A DNA stretch of 64,000 nucleotides from Lepeophtheirus salmonis (Eukaryota > Arthropoda > Copepoda > Siphonostomatoida > Caligidae). The translations under genes and the position numbers were made by a program. The first letter of the stretch is position 1. Every line of letters begins with the position of its first letter. The stretch is taken from contig NC_052134.2 in NCBI RefSeq assembly GCF_016086655.4, forward strand, positions 3,782,001-3,846,000. Reading direction: 5' to 3'. Below are positions 11,971-23,249 of this stretch, piece after piece. Below the pieces are notes generated by a model, which worked only from the letters and a program-made list of their open reading frames with translations, was not told the DNA's origin and did no database searches.

Positions 11971-13139
11971 TAAACCTAGAAAGAGTGGAAGAATAGTAAA
12001 AACATCTTTATAAAATACAAATAAACACTGTTAAGTTGTCAACAACAACAGAAATTGCACACTAAAAATGCTTAGAATTTACAAGCCTATCTATGAATGT
12101 GTAAAGACTATAGAATAGATACATAATAAAATGTCAATCCATGTGTTCTCATGCCATGTCCATATTCTCCTCATACCAGATTAATTTGATATCAAAAAAT
12201 ATAAGGAAAAGATACACAAACCTAAAGAACACTTTTTAGGAAGAAAAAAAAAAATAAGTGAAACATAAGAGTATCCTTTTTAAAAGTCTTTGAAAGTTGA
12301 GGGGAAAAAGACAATTTATGGTTATTGCTTTGTGTACCTTTGATGCAAAAAGAATTCTTTATACACTAAAATAATAAACAAAAACACATTGTCTCTTGTG
12401 TACAAATTGATTTTTTGAAAGCAAAAATAAGATTTTATTAAACAAATACATACAATTGATTTTGCAATCTACTATGCACATATATACGAGTATGTGCTAC
12501 TTGAGAAGATAATTTAATAATGAATTGTTGTATTCATTGCTTATAGTAGGGGAGGCCTGACAAAATGTTGACACTTTTCCCATTTGAGTTAATTATAAGG
12601 AGCTGGTTTGACAAATCTGGGATTTTGTTTGACTTAAAAGGTATTGTAGGAAAACGGAACAGCGTCGTTTACACGTTCGTCCGTGGACAGTGTAAACGGA
12701 AATACTTATATATGTATATGTTGTGTACAAGTTGATATTTTGTAGAAGTGACAGCTTGTATAAGCAAATTAAAGAAGTTGCAATTTCTTCGTGTTAAAAT
12801 GAATTCTTTAATTACAAAATTGGTCCTTCTAATTACAAATTATTAGTTAGTTATAGTTTATTTAAAATTACATGGTTATTATGTATTTATAAGTCATTTA
12901 ACTGGGATGTTTGAACTTAATAATGTGCCACATATTACCTATATTTTAGTAATTTGTATTAAACAGTCAAAAATTATACCCTTGATCATCCATGGGACAT
13001 ACAATTATTGTATTAACCTCCTCCTTAGTTCTGTAAATCTTTCATTTAAAATTATTTATATAATTTTTTACTTGCAAATTGTACAATTGTACATAAAATC
13101 GAAACTTGTACACAAAACATATATATACTAGGATATAAC
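11971..13139. other. Non-coding AT-rich stretch with a short hairpin
   Basis: The 9-bp arms cgtttacac and gtgtaaacg at 12,666-12,674 and 12,690-12,698 flank a 15-nt GC-rich loop, possibly the remains of a transposon end. No gene seen. The open frame at 12,907-13,131 is low-complexity. Confidence 0.4.
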
Positions 13140-13640
13140 TTGTTGCCAACGAGAATCCAACTTCATAATGGTCTTTTTGTAAAAGGCCTAGTCCTTATTC
13201 GCAAAAATCTCGGACAATCAATTACTATAGGCTTCTATTGAGACCAAATTTGTACCTGCAAGCGCGCTGACCATAGAAAAGAACATGTCATAGTCATTTA
13301 ATGCAAGATTTGAACTATAGAGTTGATGCATATAAACTTCCCTTCCGACCTCTCAGAGCTTCTGTCGTATCATCAAAGATGTGTGTGCCCTGGCGTTGTC
13401 TTGACGATGTATTGTGGTTCACAAATGCCGTCCGTTTCTGTTCGATTGCCAGTTTCAAATGGTTGATTCGTCCACAATAGAGGTCAGAATTGAAGGGGGG
13501 GGATCGGTCGAACCACTGTTGTGCAACACAAACTTAAAAGAGTATCGACATCGTAACATTGCAAATTATCTTGGTTGCTTTCCGTTCCAGGTAAATATGG
13601 AGAGTTTCTTTATTCGAGACCTCCATAATCGACGCACGAT
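13140..13640 (-). pseudogene. Mariner transposase relic (C-terminal half)
   Basis: The minus strand encodes the family block INSDLYC-like (NSDLYCGRINHLKLAIEQKR, about 13,500-13,440). After a frameshift comes HRQDNARAHTSLM, with the second catalytic Asp at 13,398-13,400. Then YMHQLYSSNLALNDYDMFF replaces the canonical HPPYSPDLAPSDYHLF, so the third catalytic position reads Asn instead of Asp. The end, FYKKTIMKLDSRWQQVI, matches the mariner C-terminus. It was assigned by motif order. The N-terminal half is missing or unrecognisable. Confidence 0.75.
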
Positions 13641-13861
13641 AATTCACGACTGAACCGATCAAGCGCAATGCTGCCCAGACATAGTTAAAAAAAGGTGCAG
13701 GAATTGCGAAAATTACTTTTTCCCCAATCTTTTATATAGAGTTTTATATCGTAAGAATTTGGTCATTAAAAAAAAAAAGAAACCCAAAATTGACAGAATG
13801 TTTGAGAGGGAATCAACTGATCTTTCATATCTTTTCATTCGATTAACTGTAAGCACCAATA

Positions 13862-13985
13862 AGAGGGAGGAAATCAACGCAAGTTCCACTCCGTTTCATG
13901 ATAGGACATAGGCAGAAATTACTCCAATTTTCGATTATCAATTTTACTTTGAGTCCAACAGGGACTAGCAATTATAATTCAAAAA
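13862..13985 (-). repeat. Repeat A, copy 3 (partial)
   Basis: The reverse complement carries agtccctgttggactcaaag, then aattgataatcgaaaattgg and agtaatttctgcctatgtcc, matching the middle of family A. The short open frame over it is incidental. Confidence 0.65.
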
Positions 13986-14464
13986 GAAATTTTCAATCGT
14001 TTACGAGCACTCAATCCTGGTACACGTTATACTTATATGTATGTTTTCTCCTCAAAAATAATGATACCAGCTTAGAAAATAAAAATAACAGACTGTTATA
14101 GCTCCCAACAATGAAAACTTGCTGGTCTAAATATGCTCAGGATTTACCCCTCTACATATATAGAAATTAAACGTCTATTCAACAAAAAACAATATAAAAT
14201 AAACGGTACGTACTGCAATAAATTTTATAAAAACTGAATATTTATGAATTAATTAAGAATTTAATTATAGTTTAATTAACAGACATTGTATGTATGCACA
14301 TACTTCTTACATGTATGCATGAAAGTAACTACATTCATACATATGTAGCAATAAAGGTTTGCATATTATTTAATTTTTGTTTTGCAATAGGTGAATTGCA
14401 TCTAACGTTCTATTTATTTTCTATCTTTTTGTATTTTATATAGATATGCACATTTGGGGTATAC

Positions 14465-14650
14465 AATTGCCCCCGGAATTAGAAATCCTTGTCAAAATCA
14501 GTGAACCCTATTTTTGGTACTGCAACTAGTAAGTAGAACACAAGTACAAAATTTTAGCAAATTTGGTTAGAGTTTACCTATAGCACAATTGCAATTTCTT
14601 AACAAGTATGAAGCAAAAGAAATGTACTTTTTTTAAAAAAACATGTTTTA
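14465..14650 (+). repeat. Inverted-repeat arm 1 (pairs with 16,140-16,320)
   Basis: It contains ttttggtactgcaactag, agtagaacacaagtac and aaattttagcaaatttggtt, then gagtttacctatagcacaat and tgcaatttct. The reverse complement of 16,140-16,320 carries the same words in the same order with scattered differences. Confidence 0.65.
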
Positions 14651-15090
14651 CAATAAAATATTTCTATGAACATAAAAAGATTATGATGTTTTATAATTGT
14701 TTTTTCTTGACTCTAATTTCCTTGATTGTAGAAAGCAATAATGGACCGTGCCCAGACCGTTCATGAAATATAATAGACAGTAGACATGATTGAACTTTAG
14801 TCCAAAAATAAAAAAAATAAAACCTTTTCTGCCTTTTTTTCTTATTCATTATCCTTTTAATGGAGTATAATTGTAAATTTAGAGTGTAAATATTGAATTT
14901 GTATTCTAACAAGAAATATAGCCTCATTTAGAGTGTTGCAGTTCCCCCGCCCCAAATTATAAATCATCGTCAGAATCAGATGACCCTTTCTAGAGTATTT
15001 CAATAACACTGTATTTTATACAGTTAATAGAAATATGTCATATTTTACTGCGTAGTGTATCAGTTTTCATTTTTTGTTTCGAGATGGTAT
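14651..15090. repeat. Spacer with a third partial copy of the arm
   Basis: At 14,940-15,010 the sequence gttcccccgccccaaatta, then tcatcgtcagaatcagatga and ccctt, matches the start of arm 1 in direct orientation. The remaining spacer is AT-rich with no gene. Confidence 0.45.
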
Positions 15091-15800
15091 TACTGATTGA
15101 CAAATTTGCATTTACAAGGGCACGCTTTCTTCGTTAGGATCATTGGACTTGAGTGTTGGGTTAAAATATTCTTTAGCTTATGTCATTTTTTTCGCCATAT
15201 CAAGGACCTCAATTATCCATCTCTGGATTATAGACACCAAGAGAAGAAGAAGAAATCCTTCAGCTTTACAAAACGTTGTTCCACTAAGACTTTTGTTAGA
15301 GGGGATTGTAAGGAACTGGTAATGCTGGTAATTATCTACATAAGTGAGGGAAAGAATACAGTTTTGACAGTGTATCTGACTTGGTGCCTTACACAAAGCA
15401 AGGTGGATGTCTAAGCTTCTTTTTGCTTTAAAGATCGATCTGCTCAGCGAAAATATAGTTCAATAATTACCTAAGGGGCCTGTATTGGTGACTGGACAAC
15501 AGCTGAAGCTCTTTTGGTGGTTTAGAGCACCATTTCCTTCAGCAGCGCCTTTGAATGATCTCATAACAGTCAATAACAGGATCAGTTACATAAAGATTTA
15601 TAAAACTTGTGTAGATACAGCAATCAAGGGATTCTTAGCAAATTTGATATTACCTAACGGAAGAACTCGTAACAATCGCGTTATTTTTTGATCAAGTTGG
15701 AAATGACATCAAAATATACATGGTTTCGAAATTACTTACTTTAAGACAAAGAGTCTGCCGCAAGAGGCATGGCTCAAGATATTTCCTTCCAAATCAAAGA
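15091..15800 (+). pseudogene. Unrecognised degenerate coding-like segment inside the inverted repeat
   Basis: GC-richer than its surroundings. One frame is open for 105 codons (15,097-15,414) and continues through stops with words such as GACIGDWTTAEALL and SAARGMAQDISFQIKE in the same frame. It ends in a lysine/arginine-rich stretch. It lies between the arms at 14,465-14,650 and 16,140-16,320, where a transposon would carry its gene, so a decayed element-encoded protein is my inference. I found no DDE, reverse transcriptase or other family motif and assign no function. Confidence 0.3.
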
Positions 15801-16139
15801 AAGAGAAAGAAAAATAAAGTAGTTGATATTTACAAATTGACGAATAATCTATGTATTTATATGTGTGAATTAATTACTAATTTGATTATAATTATAAATC
15901 TATATTATTATATAAAGATGAGAATTAGTAAAAAATAAATTTAGCTAAAGATGAATGAAAAACTATTATTATTTTTCTTTTTCTTTTCGCAACTGATTTT
16001 TAATAATGTCTTCTTTATTTAATAAACGGTCCAAGCGTATTCACTTATTGTTTGACACAATCAAAGAAGGTGAAGTGACAAAAAAAAATTATCAAACAAG
16101 ATAATTTTTATTTGATTATACAAAGATGTTACTTCCGAA
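15801..16139. other. Non-coding AT-rich stretch
   Basis: No gene seen. It continues from the degenerate segment towards the right arm of the inverted repeat. Confidence 0.35.
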
Positions 16140-16320
16140 CATGTTTCTTATAAAACCCATAACAAAAAAGTTTTGCTTTATACACCTTTAGAAATTGCAA
16201 TTGTGATATAAGTAAACGCTAACCAAATTTGATAAAATTTTATTTGTGTTCTTCTTAGCTAGCTGTAGTACCTAAATTAGGTTCTTATGAAAATGTTGGG
16301 CAACTCCATCACCTTAATAT
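16140..16320 (-). repeat. Inverted-repeat arm 2 (pairs with 14,465-14,650)
   Basis: The reverse complement reads taggtactacagctag, aagaacacaaataaaatttt and atcaaatttggttagcgttt, then acttatatcacaattgcaat, matching arm 1. The two arms delimit a unit of about 1.85 kb. Confidence 0.65.
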
Positions 16321-16481
16321 AAATATTGCATAAGGTGTATACATTCTACATACAATATATTGATTGATGGATCAATGATATAATGACTGTCAATAAGTTT
16401 TTGAATCACAAGGGATAAGAAAGTGACCCCCCTTAATATATCTCCCATTCATCAACATCATCCATCCTTCTTCTCTTATAG

Positions 16482-16710
16482 GATACAACAAGCTTGCTCT
16501 ACATTTCAAACAATACAAGAAATGAAAAAATGGACAGATGTTGTTAACATATTATATAATGGGTATAATTGCCAATTTGATCCGTTTTTGATTGCCATAT
16601 ACGAAAAACAAAGAAATAGAGAGATTTTCGTTGAGGGCAGAGAGCCAAAAAGAGTAGAGCTGGTCTACTTCTTATCAAATTCAGTTCTTGAAATGTATTT
16701 TAGCGTATAA
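16482..16710 (+). CDS. Candidate terminal exon on the plus strand
   Basis: A long pyrimidine tract ending in ccatccttcttctcttatag forms a strong acceptor. The following 229 nt are open from phase 2 (one base, then 75 codons) to a TAA, encoding a non-repetitive, charged 75-residue C-terminus. It begins IQQACSTFQTIQEMKKW and contains EKQRNREIFVEGREPKRVE. An AATAAA signal lies about 85 nt after the stop. I do not recognise a family and found no upstream exon. Chance is possible because the acceptor-like tract may be coincidental in AT-rich DNA, and transcript evidence would be needed to accept it. Confidence 0.3.
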
Positions 16711-16794
16711 AGAAGTGATATTGAAACATGACTCGTTTAATTGCAATGTTAAAAAACTGCAACTTTGTAACTAATCTCATATCATACCTGATAA

Positions 16795-16800
16795 AATAAA
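16795..16800 (+). terminator. Possible polyadenylation signal
   Basis: AATAAA downstream of the candidate terminal exon stop at 16,710. The motif is common by chance in DNA this AT-rich. Confidence 0.25.
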
Positions 16801-18384
16801 GTTTATCTGTATGTATGTATAAATCTTGAATGAAGGTATTTTTAAACTAAGAAATAACAAAGAAGTGAACGTAGATATATCAGTCGTTGAAATAACAATG
16901 TAATCTTGTGAATAAATATGACAAGGATGTGCATGTTGCATCGAGCGTATATTCTGGGTGCACTTTATAAAGTGCTCCCTGATGTTTATTATTTTAGATT
17001 ATTTAAGAAATAAAAATGCATTCCTGATAATGAATATTGCAGGTGTGCCCATATAGCAACGAGCTTATACATATATAGGGAGAGTGGTTTTTGTTAGTAA
17101 TCACTCTAGGGCTTAAAGTACTCCATGGTTTATCAGTTATCCCATGATATTATTTTTTTTCCTCAATCTCTTATTATCATTCTTTATTCTTGAGAATAGA
17201 ACTCATACTAATGGATATAAGTATTGAGTAGTTACGTGTGAATGAACTCATAAAAAATGGAAAGTAACACTGAGGATTTTTGGGGGTACTATTTTCTATA
17301 CTATTAGAGCAAAATTTGTCTTTTATCTGACGCCTAATTACTCTGGGGAATACCGGAACGTACTGTTGGTTGATAATATTTCAATCATTAATTTAGTGTG
17401 GATTTTTTTATGTCAACTCGTCTCATGAATCACCCATGGTTTGCCAACTATGTGGCACGCTGAGACAATTGTAATGATCGATAACTAATAATAAAAAAAA
17501 TGCAAGTGTTTATTATAATAAGTAAAACAAAATTTAATTTCACCAATAATATATATTATTTGATTTTTGATCCTTCTATTATTTACAGCCATTTCAGCAA
17601 TTAAAGCTTAGATGTTGTTTTAGAAATCAGGAAAGACAAATATTCTTTCGTTCCCATTTTCTTATTGTCTCCAATTAGTCCATTTGAAGTACTATCAATT
17701 ATCTCATCAGATACTCTTTGATTTCGAATAATTATATCTTACTAAATGCTTAACAAATTAAAAACATTTGCCACTGAACTTAGGTAGTAAGTTCTGGAAA
17801 AAGTGTTTATGATACTTGCTATCAAATAGATGTATGATAACTTACTACCTCCACTCTCCCTTAAATTACTTCTAATATTGTGTCAAAGAAACAAAGAATG
17901 TATGTGGTCTCAAAAAAGAGTTGAGTACAAATAAGTGATTTGTATCATATCGTTATTTTTCATTCAAAAATAGAGAGAAAAAGTCAACTATCGTATATTC
18001 TCCTATTCTTGGACTATTCCATGTTTAAATGGGGTGAATGTTCGACGTTAAAGAACATTTAATTTGTGTTAGGTCAAGAAACACAACACACAAAAAAAAA
18101 TATATGAAGGAGATTCAAGTCCTCTAAAGGCCAATAAGCAATCCCCATATTAATCACTTTTGAGTCACATAACTCAGAGTGACTTGTTCATTTGACACAG
18201 TTTGACTAGAGTTTTGTGGATCAAGTTATGGTACCATGGAAATGGTTACTCAAATAATTATCCTTAAAAAAATGTTGACAAGTTCTTGGTTCAACATGTG
18301 ATATTTGTAATAAAGTTAAGCACACTAAAAAATCAAAAAACACACACTAATCAAAGTATTTTCTAGGAAATCAAGATTCACAAC
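16801..18384. other. Mostly non-coding, with a small repeat A piece
   Basis: At 17,226-17,295 gtgtgaatgaactcataaaa, followed by aagtaacactgaggattttt, matches the 5-prime part of repeat A in plus orientation. I recognise nothing else. A patch at 18,120-18,260 is slightly GC-richer without an open frame. Confidence 0.45.
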
Positions 18385-18390
18385 TTTATT
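18385..18390 (-). terminator. Possible polyadenylation signal
   Basis: On the minus strand AATAAA lies four bases after the TAG of the candidate terminal exon, followed by gttgtgaatcttg. Such short 3-prime untranslated regions occur but are unusual. Confidence 0.3.
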
Positions 18391-18394
18391 TTCT

Positions 18395-18585
18395 CTATTT
18401 AGGGCACAGTAAGAGTTCTTTATTAATTTGTAAGATGCTTTCTAATGCTTGAAGTCCATTATTTACAGCATGTGTTGTTTGTTTTGTATACATATTATCA
18501 TGATAACAATTAGACCAAACATAAGTTAATTTCTCTGTAAATAACAATGGAATATGTATATTTTTTGTCATTGTTTCTTCATGGT
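18395..18585 (-). CDS. Candidate terminal exon of the minus-strand gene
   Basis: A good acceptor (ctttatttctttgtcactcag) is followed by two bases and 62 codons to a TAG. The peptide begins HEETMTKNIHIPLLFTEK and ends in an amphipathic-looking stretch, GLQALESILQINKELLLCPK. Unlike most open frames here it is not low-complexity. The acceptor phase (1) matches the donor of the exon at 45,859-46,080 (G plus AC gives Asp). It could therefore be an alternative end to the same transcript, giving a product without the transmembrane exon at 5.3 kb. It could equally be the end of a nested gene or a chance open frame. No protein family is recognised. Confidence 0.35.
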
Positions 18586-19149
18586 CTGAGTGACAAAGAA
18601 ATAAAGCTATACATATTTTATATATATATATATATTTGTACAAAAAAACTAAATTCAAGAGAAAGGCTTTAGCATATTTAAAAAAATAATAATAAATTAA
18701 AAATCCCTCAAGACAAATAAAAATAGCATATAGATTTCTATTTTATTCACTGACATAAGTACATTGCAAAAAAGAAAAGTAAAGAAAAAAGGTATATACC
18801 AAGAAAATCAAGTATACATTGAGTCTATTTATAAATGAAATTGATCTACGGTAACTGTATTTGTCCTTCGCATAAAGTCATTGAATAGTAGATTAAAGAA
18901 TACATTATGTGAGTAATAATGACCAAAAGGAAAACCTTCATTCTCAGATAAAGAAGGAGGAAAAGGCAGAAATGTTGATAAAAACATTCATTTATTTGGA
19001 GGAAACATTCGTTTTTATTTATTAATCCGTCAAAAAAGGATTATTAATCAATCTTCAGTATTTTATTAGTCAACAGTCTATGTAAGTTTGAAAAATGCAG
19101 GTTCATTAATGAAACTATACATATGGTAGCCTTGATATATAATTAATTG
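18586..19149. other. Non-coding AT-rich stretch with a TA microsatellite
   Basis: TA repeats at about 18,619-18,636. No gene recognised. Confidence 0.4.
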
Positions 19150-19480
19150 ACTTATTTCATTATGAAGATGCTTCAACAGTTAGATCGAAACGCTATTAGA
19201 ATGGTGATAGTCCCCCAATAAATCAAGGTGTAATTATTACCTCACTAATACAAAAATATACCTTGTATTACTTTTGTTAGCTGTCGATGTTTGGATTTCC
19301 TGAGTGACTTTTTTTTGTGCATTGTTTGTCAGAGACTTGTGATAGTTATGTAATATAATTTTATCGTCCAATGACATACTCATCTTGATATTTTTAGACT
19401 CAGAGACTAAAATTAATTTTTACAGCATGAATCATCATTTAACTATTGGTTTTTTTTTTTTGGTAAAGTGGCCGTAAGGG
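19150..19480 (+). repeat. Repeat E, copy 1
   Basis: Matches 29,640-29,960 over about 320 bp. Shared words in order: cttcaacagtt, atcgcccaa-aaatca, acaaaaatatacc, tcgatgtttggat, gggacttgtg, caatgaga-actcatct, and ttaatttttacag. Directly after it, 19,462-19,560 carries the short motif cggtaaagtgtcgg, like the arrays flanking copy 2. Confidence 0.6.
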
Positions 19481-20690
19481 ATAATATGAATCGGTAAAGT
19501 GTCGGATCATCGTCATAATTTGTGTTACCACTGGTAAGGTACGCTTTTATGCAGTTTTTTATGTTGTGAAAATCCTAGGTTGGAACAGGATACGGCTGCT
19601 TAGTGCGGTGTGTCCGTAGATTAGGTGAGCGTTAGACCAGGTTTGACTGTAAATGAAATAAGATATGCTTTCTAAAAAAGCGTTAACCATTTCTGTATGT
19701 TTTTTTTTTTTTTTTACAATAGGGGTTGAATATTTGAAATTTTTACATATGTAGGTATGTACAATGTTCCTAATAATTTTTATTTTTTTTTAATTTTTCC
19801 TTCTTCTTAAGCATATTTATTTTACATTTACCTGATTACCCACAAGGAGTTACACATACACAGCTTGTGTTTTATGTGTACATATTATTTTTCTGCTTTA
19901 ACAGTCAGGGGTTCCTTTTTATATACACTTTTTTATAATTATTTCTCTCTTTGTTTAGTTATATGTATATAAATTTAATATCTACTTGAATAAATAATAA
20001 GCATTAAATGTGTCATGAAAGCTGTAAAAAAGTGATTTTTATGTACAATCCCCTTTAATTTTTATAGAATATCTTTTGTATGTGTGTTATTAAATTTAAA
20101 GATAATAAATCCCACTAAAAATCAAAGAGTTACATCAACATGAATCTCTATTGTGTCTCTCAACCTTTTTTTTCTATCTCCAATTTATATATTTTTTAAT
20201 AGCAGAGATGGTTGAAGTCCCGTTACTTATTTTTTTTGTTCAGGTTTCGACAACAATAAAAGTACTGGAATTTTGGCCTTTTTTAACTTGAATTTTTTTT
20301 TTTTTCTCACAAAAATAAAAAGCGAAAATATTGTTAGGGCAGCTAACATGCACTTATAAGGCCGTCTGTGGATTTTGTCTGATTCGATAATTTTTCTAAA
20401 ACATAAGGAACTTTTCATTCTTGCTTTTATATAAGGCGAGATTTCGTTTCGAGTGAAGGGATGAGATATCTACCGAGTAGACTCATCGGTGGGACAATTT
20501 TTTATTACACAGTCTAGCTACAGGTACCGTCTCCAATATCAGTTTACTATAGTACAAATTTAAATGGTCAGTTACTACTATAGTTAGTGATGAGATTGAA
20601 ATTATTTTTAACTTGCACGTTCTTATTTGGCCAACTGAAGAATGCATTTCTTAAAAACATATCTTATTAGTGTCTTAGAACCCGAGAAAA
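19481..20690. other. Unrecognised stretch, GC-richer at its left end
   Basis: 19,480-19,640 is clearly GC-richer and contains repeated ggtaa-gtg words but no open frame. 19,690-20,320 is T-rich with several homopolymer runs. The rest holds nothing I recognise. Confidence 0.35.
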
Positions 20691-21112
20691 TGCCATCTGA
20701 ACGTGACCAACGATTTTCCGTTGGCGCACTTTTGGATGCCGGTAAGAAAGCAATGGAGATTGTCATGTTACCATTGGTCCAGACCAACTTTCCGGACATG
20801 AATGTGGTGTTCCAGTAGGATGGTGCGCCTGCACTCACGTCCCAAAAGGCCCAGAAGTGGTTGGAGGACAACTTGCTTTTCTGGTCAAACTGGTCAAAGA
20901 AAATGTGGCGCCTTCTCACCAAATGCCAACCCTTCACTTTTTGGGTGTATGTTAAGTACAAGACCCGCACCATCCGTTACCCAAACATCAGCAACCTCAA
21001 GGACACCGTCAACCAGCACATGGATGCCATGTCTGATAACTACATCTGTAATGGGTGCAAGGCCTTCCGTGACCGCTGGCAAGCTGCCAAGGGGCTACAT
21101 CGATGATTAGGC
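20691..21112 (+). pseudogene. Mariner-type transposase C-terminal relic
   Basis: Plus-strand relic. The first frame gives GKKAMEIVMLPLVQTNFPDM, then FQ, a stop and DGAPALTSQKAQKWLEDNLLFW: the second catalytic block (QQDGAPAHT-like) with the Gln before Asp mutated to a stop. After a disrupted PPQSPDLNPLD region, the C-terminal block reads RYPNISNLKDTVNQHMDAM and CKAFRDRWQAAKG, matching the family's RHPNI-SLK-V and C-AFR-RLEAV-AA-GG. The downstream 21,088-21,165 repeats acatcgatgattagg and gatgccatg, a small internal tandem duplication. N-terminal domains are absent. Confidence 0.75.
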
Positions 21113-21357
21113 ATATTGATGCCATGCCTGAGGACTACAAGGGGGATACATCGATGATTAGGATAGCCAAGACATCATATTAGTTATTTTTATTTTATTG
21201 ACATACACTCTTACAACTGGTTGCTGAAATACATCTTGATAGACTTCTTGATTGAAAGTGTTGAGATTTATTCGCTGCACCCGGTATATGTAACTCCTTC
21301 GTAGTGAACGTCTTTTCCTACTACATTTAATTATATTTAAAACCTGATTGATCATTT

Positions 21358-21650
21358 GTATGAGCTCATAAAATGTTGGAGACTAAGCTTCAGGATTTGG
21401 GTAGAGTTATAATGGTAAGTCTTTGTTGGAGTGCGATTAGAATTGAGGATCGACATTGGAGTAATTCTTGCGAATGTCCTTGTTTATTTCCCTCTCCCTT
21501 TCGTTAAAGCCGTTTGCAGCTGATTTAATAAAATGTCATGACAGCTAAGCTTCTTTCCTACCAAACATTAATTAAATTGTCAGGGTTACCCTGCTAATTT
21601 TCAGTTTCTTTTTTTAACATCCCCAAAATATTGCCGATTATCACCACTAA
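21358..21650 (+). repeat. Repeat A, copy 5
   Basis: Well-preserved copy: gagctcataaaa, taatggtaagtctttgttgg, tggagtaattcttgcgaatg, cagctgatttaataaaatgt, and aaattgtcagggttaccctg in the family order. Confidence 0.7.
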
Positions 21651-22524
21651 TAAAAGTGCCGTTATAACGTAAAACATTAGTTGAAATATATTAAACATAT
21701 TTTATTCGACTAGAACCAACCAACATTTAGAATAACATAAAATAAAACACAATAACAATCAACAGCTGACAAAACGTTAAGTAATTTTTGTAGGAGTTTA
21801 TGATGTTATGTGGAAATCATTCTACATAAAAATCATACACCGATTTTTATTATCCTTTTTAAATTTTGAAAGATAATTTTTTATGTTATTTAGTTTTAAA
21901 GGGTCGTATTTTATATCTATCAATTATATTTATAATACAAGTTTCTTTATTGTGTGTTGTTCAACTCTGCATAATAAATAAGTATACGTCTATTTTTTTT
22001 ATAGGTAGACATAAAAAAATGTCCTAGAGCCTATTTAATACACTTTATCCATACATTGCCCATTCATATAATGTGTCAATAATTTCCATCTCAATTTTTA
22101 CATAGGATCTTGTTGATTAGATGTTATCTTACTTTGTACTCTACTCAATCTTCTGTCAATAAGTAAATGAAAAATAAAGTCTTTCTCTTTTCAGAAATTA
22201 TATAATCGCTCCTTTAGATGAATGTATATATACATATTTCTTAGCAAATGATGATGATTTTTTTCTTCACTACAGCATTTTAGATGATGACTCAGCTTTA
22301 AAAAAGATAAATAAATCTATTTGTATTTAAATCATTTTCAATTTTTTTTTTTCACAAATAAAATTGCCAAATTGTGTAAGGATTTCATAATAATGTAAAA
22401 ATAAAGTCATTTTAATATACATATATATACATTGGATATACTGATGGTAACACAGTCACTAGATCTGTAAATAAATCCGACAAGAAATAATTCTAGGCCT
22501 TTGAGATTTCACTACAACTATTTT
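21651..22524. other. Non-coding AT-rich stretch
   Basis: No gene or repeat partner recognised. Confidence 0.4.
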
Positions 22525-22822
22525 ATAACTGTTGTATGGTAGAAAATATAGCCAAATTAGTTAATATAAGACGTATTAACATACTACAACGTTTCACAGA
22601 GTGGCTTATGATGACATATAACAAATAGCAAAACCTAGTTTACGAAAGCACCTGCACTAAGCAATCAATTGCTCAGTTTTCCTTCCTAGTCCATTAATGC
22701 AGTTACACCTATTGGAAAACTGCTGTTTTGTATAAAATATAGTCAAATTAGTTATATGACGTATTGATGATTACAACAGCGTTTCCGTGTTCATGGCTTG
22801 TGATGACATATCTTATAAAATC
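22525..22822 (+). repeat. Two-unit direct repeat (22,525-22,632 and 22,720-22,822)
   Basis: Both units read ctg-tgt-tgt-ta, aaaatatag-caaattagtt, ata-gacgtatt, tacaac-gcgtttc and ggcttgtgatgacatat, at about 195 bp period. Non-coding. Confidence 0.55.
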
Positions 22823-23249
22823 AAACTACACTCAAAAACTATTCAAACAGCCACCTGTTTTATGCTGACTCCGTCTACATAAATTATTATAATTTATGGA
22901 AATAAAACTTATTTATAATCTAAGTCTTACATTGTGTGTTCTTAAAGTTTTTCCCTAAATGGTTATACATTAAGTACTATTAATTTATGAAACTTGAAAG
23001 TTAATTCATTTATAAGTTTACTTCACAAATTTCAAACGTACTCAATAAACTAATCAAATACAATTCCCGAACATCTCTAAAGTCTAAATTATTATCCTTG
23101 GTAGAGCATAGCCACTAGCCATCCGAGTTCATTAATTAGTCTTGCGAATAGTCAATGTTATCAGAGTAAAGAGTAACGTACCAGTGAAAAGTTGTTTGTA
23201 TTGTTTTCCTCGGTTACACGTACATGAATTATGTTCAATGTTATCAGAA
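22823..23249. other. Non-coding AT-rich stretch
   Basis: No gene recognised. Confidence 0.35.
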
